NCBI RefSeq assembly: GCF_000282575.1
Contig: NZ_AKJA01000010.1
Location: 62,001 to 126,000 of the forward strand
From: Herbaspirillum sp. YR522
Lineage (GTDB): Bacteria; Pseudomonadota; Gammaproteobacteria; Burkholderiales; Burkholderiaceae_D
Direction: 5' to 3'
Length of the DNA stretch: 64,000 bases
Positions 1 to 9,553 of the stretch are shown one piece after another; position 1 is the stretch's first letter, and every line of letters begins with the position of its first letter. The notes under the pieces are model-generated. The model was not told the DNA's origin, did not search any database, and saw only the letters and a list, made by a program, of their open reading frames with translations. Both the position numbers and the translations under genes were made by a program.

Positions 1-365
1 CCCGAACCGAAGTTGGCCAGGCCCTGCTTGGTGAACTCGGCCTTGAAGGCGTCGAACGAGCCCCACTTGGCGTTGATGGCATCGGCCAGGGCACCGCTCG
101 GCGCGCCAGCACCCTTCGGGGTCAGGCCGTTCCAGTAGAAAGTGTGGTTCCAGACCTGGGCTGCGTTGTTGAAGATGCCGCCGGAGGATTTCTTGATGAT
201 CTCTTCCAGGGACAGGTTTTCGAACTCGGTGCCGGGGATCAGGTTGTTCAGGTTGGTCACATAGGTCTGATGGTGCTTGCCGTAGTGATATTCCAATGTC
301 TCTTTGGAGATGGTGGGCGCCAGCGCGTCCAGTTCATAAGGCAGTGCCGGAAGGGTATGTGCCAT
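1..365 (-). CDS. sodB: Superoxide dismutase [Fe], N-terminal part (cut by window start)
   Basis: The first 121 codons of an iron/manganese-type superoxide dismutase, which converts superoxide to peroxide and oxygen in the cytoplasm. The protein opens [15 protein letters not shown]. It contains the first two metal-binding histidines in the contexts [10 protein letters not shown] (about residue 27) and NHTFYWN (about residue 74). The last two ligands lie outside the window. The active-site region and overall pattern are those of the FeSOD subgroup of beta- and gamma-proteobacteria. The ATG at 363-365 has AAAGGA about 8 bases upstream on the minus strand. A Fur-box-like palindrome lies 137 bases upstream. 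Identity is certain; metal preference is inferred from family resemblance. Confidence 0.97.
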   Translation of the reverse strand, partial: MAHTLPALPYELDALAPTISKETLEYHYGKHHQTYVTNLNNLIPGTEFENLSLEEIIKKSSGGIFNNAAQVWNHTFYWNGLTPKGAGAPSGALADAINAKWGSFDAFKAEFTKQGLANFGS

Positions 366-501
366 GGTGAATCCTTTCAGTCTTGTTGATGGTTCGGGTA
401 TTACCGAGGTCTATTCCGAACCTGTGATTCTAAAGCGGATGAAGATTCTTTGCACTCGGTCAATTGCCCGCCAGGCCGCGCCGGGCCTGGATGTGATTGA
501 A

Positions 502-516
502 TCAGAATCGTTCTCA
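502..516. promoter_or_regulatory. Fur-box-like palindrome upstream of sodB
   Basis: Read on the minus strand this is TGAGAACGATTCTGA. It matches the 7-1-7 Fur consensus TGATAAT-N-ATTATCA at 11 of 14 defined positions, and the near-palindrome extends outward by two bases on each side. It sits in the sodB-xseA intergenic region. The only gene it can drive is sodB, because xseA ends there. A CCAGGCC/GGCCTGG stem-loop lies between it and sodB at 471-490. I could not fix a convincing -35/-10 pair, so the promoter position is unknown. Fur control of Fe-SOD is known in several bacteria, either direct or through small RNAs. Confidence 0.6.
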
Positions 517-629
517 TTCAATGTCGATTTAGTTATTGGCCAGCACCGGCGCGCAAGGCCGCGGCTGGGCCGCACCGCAACGGGTCGCGGCGTCGAACAA
601 GCTAATGACGAAAATGTCTGGGACCGGGC

Positions 630-2021
630 TCAGTCCAGGCGCGGCTGTACGCTGGCGATGCCGACCTCGGCGCTGCCTTGCGCCAGGCGCAGCGTAACCT
701 GGCTGCGTGCAGCCAGCTCGGCGGGGGATTGCAGCACCCGGCCGCTGGCATCGGTGACGATGGCGTAGCCCCGTTCCAGCGTGCGCTGGGGATTGAGCAG
801 CTCGAGCTGGTCGGCAAGCCCGGCCAGTGCGCGGCGACGCTGCTGCTGTTCGGCTTTCACGGCGCCTTGCAGGCGCCGTGCCAGCTCGGCAATGGCGCGC
901 CGGCCCGCCGCGGTGTCGGGCAACTGGTGCGCCAGGCGTGCCGTGACGCGCTCCAGGCGATGTCGCATCTGCGTGGCCGGCAGGCCGATGCCGTGCGCCA
1001 GGCGGTTCTGCAACGCCAGCAACTTGACCCGTTCGTGGCGGATGGTGGCGCCCGGATTGACCAGGCGGCGCGACAGCCAGTCCAACGTCTGGGCCCGGTC
1101 GGTGAGCCTGCGGCGCAGCGAGCGGGTCAGTTCGCCGGCATGGGCGCGCAATTGGTCGAGGCGGTCCTGGCGGGCCACCACCGCCAGCTCGGCCGCGGCG
1201 GTGGGAGTGGGCGCGCGCAGGTCGGCGGCGAAATCGGCGATGGTGAAGTCGGTTTCGTGGCCCACCCCCGAGATCACCGGCACGGCGCAAGCCACGATGG
1301 CACGGGCCACCACCTCTTCATTGAAGGACCACAAATCTTCGATGCTGCCGCCGCCACGGCACACCAGCAGCAGGTCGCACTCGGCGCGTGCGCTGGCCGT
1401 GGCAATGGCCGTGGCGATACGCTGGGCGGCGCCCTCGCCCTGCACCGGGGTCGGGTACAGGATCACCTGCACATGCGGCGCCCGGCGGCGCAGGGTGGTC
1501 AGCACATCGCGCAGGGCCGCGGCCTGGGGGCTGGTGACGATACCCACCGTGCGCGCAAATCCGGGCATCGGGCGCTTGCTGGCAGGGTCGAACAGGCCTT
1601 CGCGCGCCAGCCTTTCCTTCAACTGCACGAACGCGGCATACAGGTCGCCTACGCCCGAGCGGCGCATCGCCTCGACGTTGAGCTGGTAGTCGCCGCGGGG
1701 TGCATACAGCGTCACCAGCGTGCGTACCTCGACCTTGTCACCGTCGCGTGGCATGAAGCCGGCGTACTGGGCGCGGCCCTTGAACATCACCGCGCGCACC
1801 TGCGCACCTTCGTCCTTGAGGTTGAAATACCAGTGGCCGGAGGCCGCGCGCGTGAAGTTGGAGATCTCGCCCTTGACCCAGACCAGTGGAAAGCTGCGCT
1901 CCAGCATGCGCGCCACCGACTGGTTCAGGGCCGACACCGTCAGGATCGGCGGCCCGCTGTCGGCCGCGGGCGTGGCGAAGGCGGGGGCAGGGCGGGGCGG
2001 CGGAAACTTGTCGATGGGCAT
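630..2021 (-). CDS. xseA: Exodeoxyribonuclease VII large subunit
   Basis: Large subunit of exonuclease VII, which degrades single-stranded DNA bidirectionally together with XseB (not in this window). After a short proline-rich start ([11 protein letters not shown]) comes the OB-fold domain ([29 protein letters not shown] region). The exonuclease core follows, with [18 protein letters not shown] and the [13 protein letters not shown] segment, then a long arginine-rich helical region to the C-terminus. An in-frame ATG at 2097-2099 would add 26 residues. The start at 2019-2021 is preferred because the upstream ATG overlaps a -10-like TACAAT on the same strand and the extra residues have no family counterpart. 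Length 463 aa, normal for the family. Confidence 0.95.
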   Translation of the reverse strand: MPIDKFPPPRPAPAFATPAADSGPPILTVSALNQSVARMLERSFPLVWVKGEISNFTRAASGHWYFNLKDEGAQVRAVMFKGRAQYAGFMPRDGDKVEVRTLVTLYAPRGDYQLNVEAMRRSGVGDLYAAFVQLKERLAREGLFDPASKRPMPGFARTVGIVTSPQAAALRDVLTTLRRRAPHVQVILYPTPVQGEGAAQRIATAIATASARAECDLLLVCRGGGSIEDLWSFNEEVVARAIVACAVPVISGVGHETDFTIADFAADLRAPTPTAAAELAVVARQDRLDQLRAHAGELTRSLRRRLTDRAQTLDWLSRRLVNPGATIRHERVKLLALQNRLAHGIGLPATQMRHRLERVTARLAHQLPDTAAGRRAIAELARRLQGAVKAEQQQRRRALAGLADQLELLNPQRTLERGYAIVTDASGRVLQSPAELAARSQVTLRLAQGSAEVGIASVQPRLD

Positions 2022-2084
2022 GCGGCGTATCGGGCGATGGTTCGGTGATCGGCGGACAAAAGCGCGGGGCGGTGCGCCAGGCGC

Positions 2085-2103
2085 TACAATTGCCGACATT
2101 GTA
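2085..2103. promoter_or_regulatory. Face-to-face -10-like boxes forming an inverted repeat between xseA and exbB
   Basis: TACAAT (plus strand, 2085-2090) and its exact inverse ATTGTA (2098-2103) flank seven bases. Each copy reads as a -10 box for the gene it points to: the plus copy toward exbB and the minus copy toward xseA. Neither has a good -35 at 16-18 bases. The two transcripts would overlap by about 20 bases at their 5' ends. It could be a pair of convergent-overlapping promoters or a palindromic operator. Confidence 0.4.
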
Positions 2104-2218
2104 AAGCCAGTGGCGGCGCTTGCCCCCGTCGTTGCAAACGGCTACATTCTGCACCCTGATTCGCGCGCGCCCCGGCCTGCGCCCGGTCATCCCTTCATCT
2201 TGTCTACAGGAGTCTGTT

Positions 2219-2824
2219 TTGCTCGCCATCATCCTCGCCGCCGGCTGGCCGATCTGGCCACTGCTGATCGCATCGATCATCGGCCTGGCACTGGTCATCG
2301 AACGACTGGTCTATCTGCGCCGCAGCCGCATCCTGCCCCCGCAACTGCTGTCGGAGGTGGTACGGGTCTACCAGAGTGGACGGGTCAACGACGAGGTCGT
2401 CGAGACGCTCGAGCAGAATTCGCCGCTGGGCCATGTGCTGGCCGCCGGCCTGCGCAATGTGGACGCGCCGCGCGAGGTCATGAAAGAAGCCATCGAAGAG
2501 GCCGGCCAGGCCGCCGCGCACCGTCTCGAACGCTTCCTGACCACGCTGGGCACGATCGCCTCGCTGGCGCCACTGATGGGGCTGTTCGGCACCGTAGTGG
2601 GGATGATCGAGATCTTCGCCTCGCAGAATGCGGCCGGCACCAACCCGGCGCAGCTGGCGCACGGCATCTCGATTGCGCTCTACAACACCGGGTTCGGGCT
2701 GGCCGTCGCCATGCCGGCGCTGGTGTTCTATCGTCATTTCCGGGCGCTGGTGGATGGTTTCGTGGTCGATATGGAGCAGCAGGCCGTGAAGTTCGTCGAC
2801 ATCGTGCACGACGTGCGCCATTGA
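2219..2824 (+). CDS. exbB: MotA/TolQ/ExbB proton channel family protein
   Basis: Inner-membrane proton channel subunit that works with ExbD/TolR to energise outer-membrane processes. The N-terminal membrane segment (AGWPIWPLLIASIIGLALVI) is followed by a cytoplasmic helical loop. Two more membrane segments surround the family signature LTTLGTIASLAPLMGLFGTVVGMI and the stretch ALYNTGFGLAVAMPALVFYRHF. The start is taken as TTG at 2219 because AGGAG lies six bases upstream and the protein then begins at the first membrane helix. An upstream in-frame ATG at 2120 would add a non-hydrophobic, proline/arginine-rich leader. Followed 16 bases later by exbD and then lpxK. This lpxK-linked ExbBD pair is common in beta-proteobacteria and need not serve iron uptake. 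Confidence 0.9.
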   Translation: MLAIILAAGWPIWPLLIASIIGLALVIERLVYLRRSRILPPQLLSEVVRVYQSGRVNDEVVETLEQNSPLGHVLAAGLRNVDAPREVMKEAIEEAGQAAAHRLERFLTTLGTIASLAPLMGLFGTVVGMIEIFASQNAAGTNPAQLAHGISIALYNTGFGLAVAMPALVFYRHFRALVDGFVVDMEQQAVKFVDIVHDVRH

Positions 2825-2840
2825 GCACGCGGGAGACCCC

Positions 2841-3269
2841 ATGAATTTCCGCAAAGGACGCAGCCGCGAAGAGCTCGAGATCAACCTGATCCCGTTCATC
2901 GACGTGTTGCTGGTGATCGTGATCTTCCTGATGGTGACCACCACCTACAGCAAGTTCACGGCGCTGCAGGTGACCTTGCCCACGGCCGACGCCCAGAAGG
3001 CGCTGGAGCAGCCGTTCGAGATCAATATCGCCGTCGATGCCCAGGGCCGCTATGCGGTCAACAACAGCCGCATCGCCGCGCGCGACGCCCAGGGGCTGGC
3101 CGAGCAGATGCAGGCAACGCTCAAGGCCAGCGGCAAGAGCGACCCGGTGGTGATCATCAATGCCGACGCCCTGGCCACCCACCAGACCGTGATCAACGTG
3201 CTGGAAGCGGCGCGCATCGCGGGCTTTCCCAAGGTGACCTTTGCCGCGCAATCGAGCGCCGGCAAGTAA
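2841..3269 (+). CDS. exbD: Biopolymer transporter ExbD/TolR family protein
   Basis: Partner of the upstream ExbB-type channel. It is a 142-aa protein with a short cytoplasmic N-terminus (MNFRKGRSREELEINLIPFIDVLLV), one transmembrane helix and a periplasmic domain. The aspartate in the NLIPFIDVLLVIVIF segment is the conserved proton-carrying residue of the family. The periplasmic part ends with the expected ExbD fold segment (DPVVIINADALATHQTVINVLEAARIAGFPKVTFAAQ region). It lies 16 bases after exbB and 7 bases before the chosen lpxK start, so the three genes are probably one transcript. Confidence 0.93.
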   Translation: MNFRKGRSREELEINLIPFIDVLLVIVIFLMVTTTYSKFTALQVTLPTADAQKALEQPFEINIAVDAQGRYAVNNSRIAARDAQGLAEQMQATLKASGKSDPVVIINADALATHQTVINVLEAARIAGFPKVTFAAQSSAGK

Positions 3270-3276
3270 GGCAGTC

Positions 3277-4305
3277 TTGGCACATCCGACCTCTCGTGCC
3301 GAAGCGGTGCTGACCCGCGCCTGGCAACGGCGCGGCCCGCTGGCCTGCCTGTTGTGGCCATTGTCGCTGGTGTTCGGCGCCGTGGCGCGCCTGCGGCGGC
3401 TGCTGTTTTCGCTCGGCATCAAGCGCCGCCAGCGCCTGCCGGTGCCGGTCATCGTGGTCGGCAACGTATTCGTCGGCGGCACCGGCAAGACGCCGCTGAC
3501 GATCTGGCTGATCGAAGCGTTGCGGGCCGCCGGCATGACCCCGGGCGTGGTCTCGCGCGGGCATGGCGCCGATCTGCACGACGTGCGCCAGGTGCATGCA
3601 GGCAGCGCCGCGCGCGAGGTGGGTGACGAGCCGCTGCTGATGGTGCAGCGCACCGGCGTGCCACTGGTGGTCGGGCGCAGCCGCGCGGCGGCCGGCCGGG
3701 CGCTGTTGGCGGCCCATCCGCAGGTCGATGTGATCGTCTCCGATGATGGCCTGCAGCACTACGCGTTGCAGCGTGACGTCGAGATCGTGCTGTCGGATGC
3801 GCGGGGCGTGGGCAACGGCTGGCTGTTGCCGGCCGGCCCGCTGCGCGAACCGGCATCGCGCCGGCGCGACTTCTCGGTGTGCAACCTGCCCGCAGGCATG
3901 GCCGCCCCGGCCGGACACTTTGCCATGCGCCTGGACGGCAGCATGGCACGGCCGCTGGCAGGCGGCGCGCCGCCGCAGCCGCTGGCGAGCTGGGTCGGCA
4001 GCCGATTGCGACTGGCCGCCGCCGCCGGTATCGGCAACCCCGAGCGCTTCTTTGCGATGTTGCGTGGTGCCGGGCTGGCGGTCCGCACGCAGGCGCTGCC
4101 GGACCATCACGACTTTGCCGACAACCCGTTTGCCGCGCTCGATGCCGATGTCATCCTGATCACCGAAAAGGATGCAGTAAAATGCACGGCTATCGAGGCT
4201 ATCCAAAACGACCCGCGCATCTGGGTCGTGCCCGTAACGGCGCGCATCGAAGGCGCGCTGGCTGAACATATAGTGGAGAAACTCCGTGAACGCCCGACTG
4301 CTTGA
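3277..4305 (+). CDS. lpxK: Tetraacyldisaccharide 4'-kinase
   Basis: Kinase that phosphorylates the 4' position of the lipid A disaccharide precursor at the inner-membrane face, giving lipid IVA. The P-loop [12 protein letters not shown] is present, followed by the family segments SRGHGAD, GDEPLLM and [13 protein letters not shown]. The start is uncertain: a TTG at 3277 (with AAGG five bases upstream, just after the exbD stop) places the N-terminus where family members begin. A TTG at 3241 inside exbD would add 12 residues. The last 20 bases overlap the start of the Trm112-like gene. Length 342 aa from the chosen start. Confidence 0.93.
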   Translation: MAHPTSRAEAVLTRAWQRRGPLACLLWPLSLVFGAVARLRRLLFSLGIKRRQRLPVPVIVVGNVFVGGTGKTPLTIWLIEALRAAGMTPGVVSRGHGADLHDVRQVHAGSAAREVGDEPLLMVQRTGVPLVVGRSRAAAGRALLAAHPQVDVIVSDDGLQHYALQRDVEIVLSDARGVGNGWLLPAGPLREPASRRRDFSVCNLPAGMAAPAGHFAMRLDGSMARPLAGGAPPQPLASWVGSRLRLAAAAGIGNPERFFAMLRGAGLAVRTQALPDHHDFADNPFAALDADVILITEKDAVKCTAIEAIQNDPRIWVVPVTARIEGALAEHIVEKLRERPTA

Positions 4306-4477
4306 TATCCTGGTTTGCCCGATCTGCAAAGGTCCTCTGGACTACGACAAGAAAGCGCAGGAACTGATCTGCAAAGGCGACCGGCTGGCCTACCCGATTC
4401 GCGACGGCATTCCCATCATGTGGGCCGACGAGGCGCGTGACATCAACGCCGCGCCGACCCCGGCGCCGGTGGCGTAG
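4286..4477 (+). CDS. Trm112 family small zinc-ribbon-like protein (YcaR/UPF0434)
   Basis: A 63-aa protein of the Trm112/UPF0434 family, with [11 protein letters not shown] near the N-terminus and [21 protein letters not shown] in the middle. The start is GTG at 4286 with GGAG eight bases upstream, and it overlaps the lpxK stop by 20 bases, suggesting translational coupling. The lpxK-ycaR-kdsB order is conserved in many Gram-negative bacteria. Bacterial members have no firmly assigned function; in eukaryotes Trm112 activates methyltransferases. Followed 16 bases later by kdsB. Confidence 0.93.
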   Translation: MNARLLDILVCPICKGPLDYDKKAQELICKGDRLAYPIRDGIPIMWADEARDINAAPTPAPVA

Positions 4478-4493
4478 GCAAGCCCGACCGTCC

Positions 4494-5309
4494 ATGTCGT
4501 TTACCGTCATCATCCCGGCGCGCCTGGCCTCCACGCGCCTGCCCAACAAGCCCCTGGCCGACCTCGGCGGACGTCCGATGATCGTGCGCGTGGCCGAACG
4601 GGCGGCGCTGTCGGGCGCGGCGCGGGTCATCGTCGCCACCGACCATCACGACATCTTCGCCGCCTGCCAGCAGCACCAGGTCGAGGTGGCGATGACCCGC
4701 GCCGATCATCCCTCGGGTACCGACCGCATTGCCGAGGTCGCCGCCACGCTCGGCCTGGCCGACGACGCGGTAGTGGTCAACGTGCAGGGTGACGAACCGC
4801 TGATCGATCCTGGCCTGATCGCCGCCACCGCCGGCCACATCAAGGCCGGGGTGCCGATGGCCACCGCCGCCCATGCCATCGACAGCGCGCAGGATGCGTT
4901 CAATCCCAACGTGGTCAAGGTGGTGCTGGACAAGGCCGGCTGCGCGATGTATTTCTCGCGCGCCACGATCCCCTGGCACCGCGACGCCTTTGCCCGCTCG
5001 CGCGACGTGTTGCCCGAGGCGCATGGGCCGGAACACGCCAACGACTATGCGCCGTTGCGCCACATCGGCCTGTATGCCTACAGCAACCACTTCCTGCAGC
5101 TGTACCCGACGCTGACGCCGTCGCCGGTCGAGCGCATCGAGGCACTGGAGCAGTTGCGCGTGCTGTGGCACGGTCATTCGATCGCGGTCCACGTCACGTC
5201 GCTGTTACCCGAAGCCGGCGTCGATACCCCCGAGGATCTGCTGCGCGTGCGCAAGCACTTCGAGGTCCCGCCCGATAGCGCGCTGGTGCAGAGCATCGCG
5301 TCGCTCTGA
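4494..5309 (+). CDS. kdsB: 3-deoxy-manno-octulosonate cytidylyltransferase
   Basis: Cytoplasmic enzyme that activates Kdo to CMP-Kdo for lipopolysaccharide inner-core synthesis. It has the cytidylyltransferase N-terminal motif ([18 protein letters not shown]), the ATDHHDI segment, the [12 protein letters not shown] segment and [13 protein letters not shown]. The ending with [10 protein letters not shown] and VDTPEDL is typical. The start is the ATG at 4494 directly before SFTVIIPA; an in-frame upstream start at 4437 would sit inside the Trm112-like gene. Length 271 aa. It completes the lpxK-Trm112-kdsB envelope set. Confidence 0.97.
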   Translation: MSFTVIIPARLASTRLPNKPLADLGGRPMIVRVAERAALSGAARVIVATDHHDIFAACQQHQVEVAMTRADHPSGTDRIAEVAATLGLADDAVVVNVQGDEPLIDPGLIAATAGHIKAGVPMATAAHAIDSAQDAFNPNVVKVVLDKAGCAMYFSRATIPWHRDAFARSRDVLPEAHGPEHANDYAPLRHIGLYAYSNHFLQLYPTLTPSPVERIEALEQLRVLWHGHSIAVHVTSLLPEAGVDTPEDLLRVRKHFEVPPDSALVQSIASL

Positions 5310-5425
5310 AGCCCGGCGTGTAAGTTTGCCGTCATGCTGGCGCGTCACAATCGTGCCCGGCCCAAGCGCCGGCATGCTGCTTAAAAATTAGGCGTTTGGC
5401 ATGGTTGGGCGGGATTTTGTGGTAA

Positions 5426-6214
<789 letters not shown>

Positions 6215-6225
6215 GCGGCACCGGG

Positions 6226-6253
6226 AAAAAGCGGACTGCGGTCCGCTTTTTTT
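6226..6253 (+). terminator. Intrinsic terminator after adk
   Basis: The stem GCGGAC/GTCCGC, with loop TGCG and an upstream A-run (AAAAA), is followed by seven T residues. It begins 11 bases after the adk stop. Confidence 0.92.
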
Positions 6254-6396
6254 ACGTCCCGATCCTGTCGGCGCTGGCCAATAAGTGCCACCGGCCGGGG
6301 CGCCGCCGATGCATCCAATGTCGCGCCGCAGATAGTCGGGCGCGACCGCATGGCCGATAATGGCGGCAAGAACCCCAACGACAGACAGGAGACGCC

Positions 6397-7155
6397 ATGC
6401 TCATCGCAGGCAATGTATTCATCGTCACCGGCGCCGCATCCGGCCTGGGCGCGGCCACCGCACGGATGATCACCGCCGGCGGCGGGCGCGTGGTGCTGGC
6501 CGACCTGCAGCAGGATGCGGGGGCGGCGCTGGCGCAGGAGCTGGGCGGCGTGTTCGTACGCTGCGATGTCACCGCCGAGGCCGATGCGGCGGCCGTGGTC
6601 GAGGCCGCCTGTGCATTGGGCTCGCTGCGGGGCCTGGTCAATTGTGCCGGCATCGCGCCGGCCGAGAAGCTGATCGGCAAGCACGGCCCGCATTCCATGG
6701 CGCTGTTCCAGAAGACCCTCTCCATCAACCTGGTGGGTAGTTTCAACATGGCCCGGCTGGCGGCCGACGCAATGGCACGCCAGGATCCGGTGGCCGACGG
6801 CGAGCGCGGCGTGATCATCCATACCGCCTCGGTGGCGGCCTACGACGGGCAGGTCGGACAGGCGGCATACGCTGCCTCCAAGGGCGCCATCGTGGCCATG
6901 ACCCTGCCGATGGCGCGCGACCTGGCACGCTTCGGCATTCGTGTCATGACCATCGCACCGGGCATCTTCGAAACCCCGATGATGCTGGCCATGCCGCAGG
7001 AAGTGCTGGATTCGCTGGGCCAGTCGGTGCCTTTTCCGCCGCGCCTGGGACGTGCCACCGAATACGCCCGGCTGGCCGGCAGCATCATCGAGAACGTCAT
7101 GCTCAATGGCGAAACCATTCGCCTCGATGGCGCCATCCGCATGCCGCCGAAGTAG
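6397..7155 (+). CDS. SDR-family dehydrogenase, 3-hydroxyacyl-CoA dehydrogenase type II-like
   Basis: Short-chain dehydrogenase with a Rossmann fold. The cofactor motif TGAASGLG is at residues 11-18, NCAG near 82-85, serine 145, and the catalytic pair Y158/K162 sits in YAASK. The pattern, including the late segment APGIFETPMMLAMP, matches the type II 3-hydroxyacyl-CoA dehydrogenase (HSD17B10-like) subgroup, which acts in fatty acid or branched-chain degradation. The substrate is inferred, not proven. AGGAG lies just upstream of the ATG. It stands alone between the adk terminator and a patatin-like gene. Confidence 0.88.
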   Translation: MLIAGNVFIVTGAASGLGAATARMITAGGGRVVLADLQQDAGAALAQELGGVFVRCDVTAEADAAAVVEAACALGSLRGLVNCAGIAPAEKLIGKHGPHSMALFQKTLSINLVGSFNMARLAADAMARQDPVADGERGVIIHTASVAAYDGQVGQAAYAASKGAIVAMTLPMARDLARFGIRVMTIAPGIFETPMMLAMPQEVLDSLGQSVPFPPRLGRATEYARLAGSIIENVMLNGETIRLDGAIRMPPK

Positions 7156-7233
7156 GTGGTTGCGGTGTCAGATTCAGGCCACCATCTTCAATTTCTTTCG
7201 ACAGCGGCGGCGCGCTGCTGCTAAGCTCACCGG

Positions 7234-8433
7234 ATGGAGTCAACAGAACAAAAAACCGGCTTGATCCTGACCGGCGGCGGTGCGCGGGCAGCCTATCAGG
7301 TGGGGGTGCTCAATGCACTGTCGATGATCTTGCTGGAGGCCGGCTGGCCAGTCCATCGCAATCCCTTTCCTATCGTATGCGGCACGTCCGCCGGGGCGCT
7401 CAACGCCACGGCGCTGGCCTGCCGCGCCGACGATTTCGGCGAGGCGGTGCGCGAATTGATGGCAGTGTGGAGCAATGTCGAGGTCGAGCAGGTCTACCGT
7501 GCCGACTCGCTGGGGGTATTGCGCTCCGGCGCGCGCTGGCTGTCGCTGTTCTCGTTCGGTTGGTTGCTGCGCAAATGGCGCGCCAACCCGCCCAATTCGC
7601 TGCTCGACAATACGCCGCTGGTGACCATGCTGCACCGGCTGCTCGACCTGCCCCGGCTGGACGCGGCGCTGGCCAGCGGCGAGCTGCATGCGCTGGCGGT
7701 GACGGCGTCTTCCTATACCAGCGGTCATCACATCACGTTCTACCAGTGCCTGGACGAGATCGAACCGTGGCGCCGCACCCAGCGCCTGGCCCTGCGTGAC
7801 CAGATCGGCATCGATCACCTGCTGGCGTCGTCGGCGATCCCGTTCATCTTCCCGGCCATCCCGGTCTACATCGACGGTCGCTGCGAATACTGCGGCGACG
7901 GTTCGATGCGCCAGATCGCGCCGATCTCGCCGGCCATCCACCTGGGCGCCTCGAAGGTGCTGGTGATCGGCGCCGGACGCATGGGCGAGAAGGGCGAGAC
8001 CGCACCGGTCCATGCGCCGCAATATCCGAGCCTGGCGCAGGTGGCCGGGCATGCGATGTCGAGCATCTTCCTCGATGGCCTGGCGGCCGACATCGAGCGC
8101 ACCAACCGCGTCAACCAGACATTGTCGGTATTGACGCCGCAGCAGCGCCTGCATACCCCGCTCAAACCGGTGCGTACGCTGGTGATTTCACCGTCCCAGC
8201 GCATCGACAGTATTGCCAGTCGGCATGTGGGCAGCCTGCCGCGTCCCATCCGCAGCATGCTGGGCGGGATCGGCGCGACCGAGGCGCGCGGCTCGGCGCT
8301 GGCGTCCTACCTGCTGTTCGAGAAGAGCTTCACGCGCGAACTGATCGCCTTGGGGGAGCACGACACCTACGCCAAGCGCGACGAGGTGTTGTCGTTTTTT
8401 GAACCGGAAACCCGCCAGCAGCTCCAAGACTGA
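7234..8433 (+). CDS. Patatin-like phospholipase
   Basis: Serine hydrolase of the patatin family acting on acyl lipids through a Ser-Asp dyad. The oxyanion-hole motif GGGARAAY is at residues 14-21. The nucleophile elbow GTSAG is at 50-54 with serine 52. The dyad aspartate is probably in the DGSMRQ segment near residue 218. No signal peptide is evident, so it is probably cytoplasmic or membrane-associated. The C-terminal half ([14 protein letters not shown], then a helical tail) resembles the DUF3336-less bacterial patatins. Length 399 aa. Substrate unknown. Confidence 0.9.
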   Translation: MESTEQKTGLILTGGGARAAYQVGVLNALSMILLEAGWPVHRNPFPIVCGTSAGALNATALACRADDFGEAVRELMAVWSNVEVEQVYRADSLGVLRSGARWLSLFSFGWLLRKWRANPPNSLLDNTPLVTMLHRLLDLPRLDAALASGELHALAVTASSYTSGHHITFYQCLDEIEPWRRTQRLALRDQIGIDHLLASSAIPFIFPAIPVYIDGRCEYCGDGSMRQIAPISPAIHLGASKVLVIGAGRMGEKGETAPVHAPQYPSLAQVAGHAMSSIFLDGLAADIERTNRVNQTLSVLTPQQRLHTPLKPVRTLVISPSQRIDSIASRHVGSLPRPIRSMLGGIGATEARGSALASYLLFEKSFTRELIALGEHDTYAKRDEVLSFFEPETRQQLQD

Positions 8434-8572
8434 ACTCGCAAGTGGCGCTGGCCAGGCTCGCTGCGGTTGATCCAGCGCAGCCCGGCGAGCGCGCCGTGGT
8501 TGCCTAGCCGAAAGCAACAGGCTAATCTACTGTGTCGAATTGCCCACAATTAACAAAATTGCAATAGTAAAA

Positions 8573-8965
8573 ATGCGAGCACGACTCATTTCAAGTTTAT
8601 TCCTGCGTTTCTGGCTGGTCCTGCTGACCGCGCTGGTGCTGACCGGTCCTGCGCAGGCGCGTGGCTCGATGGATGGCCTGGACGTGGTCCAGATCGACCA
8701 GTTGCCGCGCGAGGCGCAGCAGACCATGGCCTTGATCCGGCAGGGCGGGCCTTTTCCGTATCCCAAGGATGGCGCGGTTTTCGGGAACTATGAAGGGGTT
8801 TTACCCAAGCAGAAGCGCGGGTATTATCACGAATTTACGGTGCCCACGCCGCGCGCGCGCAATCGCGGGGCACGTCGGATCGTCAGCGGTGGCGATCCTC
8901 GCAGCTCCGGCGAATACTATTACACGAGCGACCACTACAAGACCTTTCGCCGCGTCCATGACTGA
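8573..8965 (+). CDS. Secreted barnase-type ribonuclease (RNase N1/T1/Sa family)
   Basis: A 130-aa exported guanyl-type ribonuclease. A signal peptide with basic N-terminus and long hydrophobic core (residues 1-30, cleavage probably after AQA) precedes the catalytic domain. The family residues are in place: glutamate 87 in YYHEFTVPTP, arginines 101/102 in GARRIVSGG, and histidine 121 in YYTSDHYKTF. The ATG at 8573 is preferred over the TTG at 8540 because it starts the signal peptide directly. I see no clear Shine-Dalgarno sequence. A barstar-type inhibitor gene follows 98 bases downstream, as in Bacillus and other hosts. Confidence 0.9.
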   Translation: MRARLISSLFLRFWLVLLTALVLTGPAQARGSMDGLDVVQIDQLPREAQQTMALIRQGGPFPYPKDGAVFGNYEGVLPKQKRGYYHEFTVPTPRARNRGARRIVSGGDPRSSGEYYYTSDHYKTFRRVHD

Positions 8966-9063
8966 TTCGTCATCGACCTGCCTGGTTGCGGGTGGCCGCA
9001 TCGCGGCCCGCAACGCCGTGCGCCAGGATCCGCAACACCCGTCAATCGTTACTGGAAGGGAGA

Positions 9064-9462
9064 ATGAGTTTGTTTAAAACGGTGCCGCCAAATATTGTGC
9101 AGTCGATCCGCGCCTTTCGCGTGACCGAATTGCAGGAAGAGGCTGCGCGTCTGGAGCAGCACTTTCTCTATGCTTATTGCGCCGAGGCAATCACCAAGCA
9201 GCAGGTGTTGAGCACGATTGCCCACGCCTTCCACTTTCCCAAGCATTTCGGCAAGAATTTCGACGCCCTTGCCGATTGCCTGACCGATCTGACCCACAAG
9301 GCCGGCCGCCAGACCGGCTTCGTGGTGGTGATCGAACAATTGCCCAATACCCAGAAATTCGACAAGGAGGCGCGCGAGACGCTGCTCGATGTATTCCGGG
9401 ACGCGGCCGACTTCTGGGCTGACAAGAAAGTCCCGTTCAGGGTCTTCTACTCTTTCCAATAA
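9064..9462 (+). CDS. Barstar-family ribonuclease inhibitor
   Basis: A 132-aa cytoplasmic protein with the barstar fold signature (FPKHFGKNFDALADCLTDL, about residues 59-77), followed by FVVVIEQL and the C-terminal ADFWADKKVPFRVFY segment. It should bind and block the RNase encoded just upstream. The start at 9064 has GGAAGGGAG upstream and removes an upstream extension (from 8986) that has no family match. The N-terminal ~35 residues precede the typical barstar core and may be a lineage-specific extension. Confidence 0.9.
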   Translation: MSLFKTVPPNIVQSIRAFRVTELQEEAARLEQHFLYAYCAEAITKQQVLSTIAHAFHFPKHFGKNFDALADCLTDLTHKAGRQTGFVVVIEQLPNTQKFDKEARETLLDVFRDAADFWADKKVPFRVFYSFQ

Positions 9463-9553
9463 CGCATTCATACCGTGCTTGCCCCGATTTTACGGTGCGA
9501 ACGGCGCTAAAATCGCGGGCGCGGTGCTCGTCAGCAGGTACAATGCGCACACC

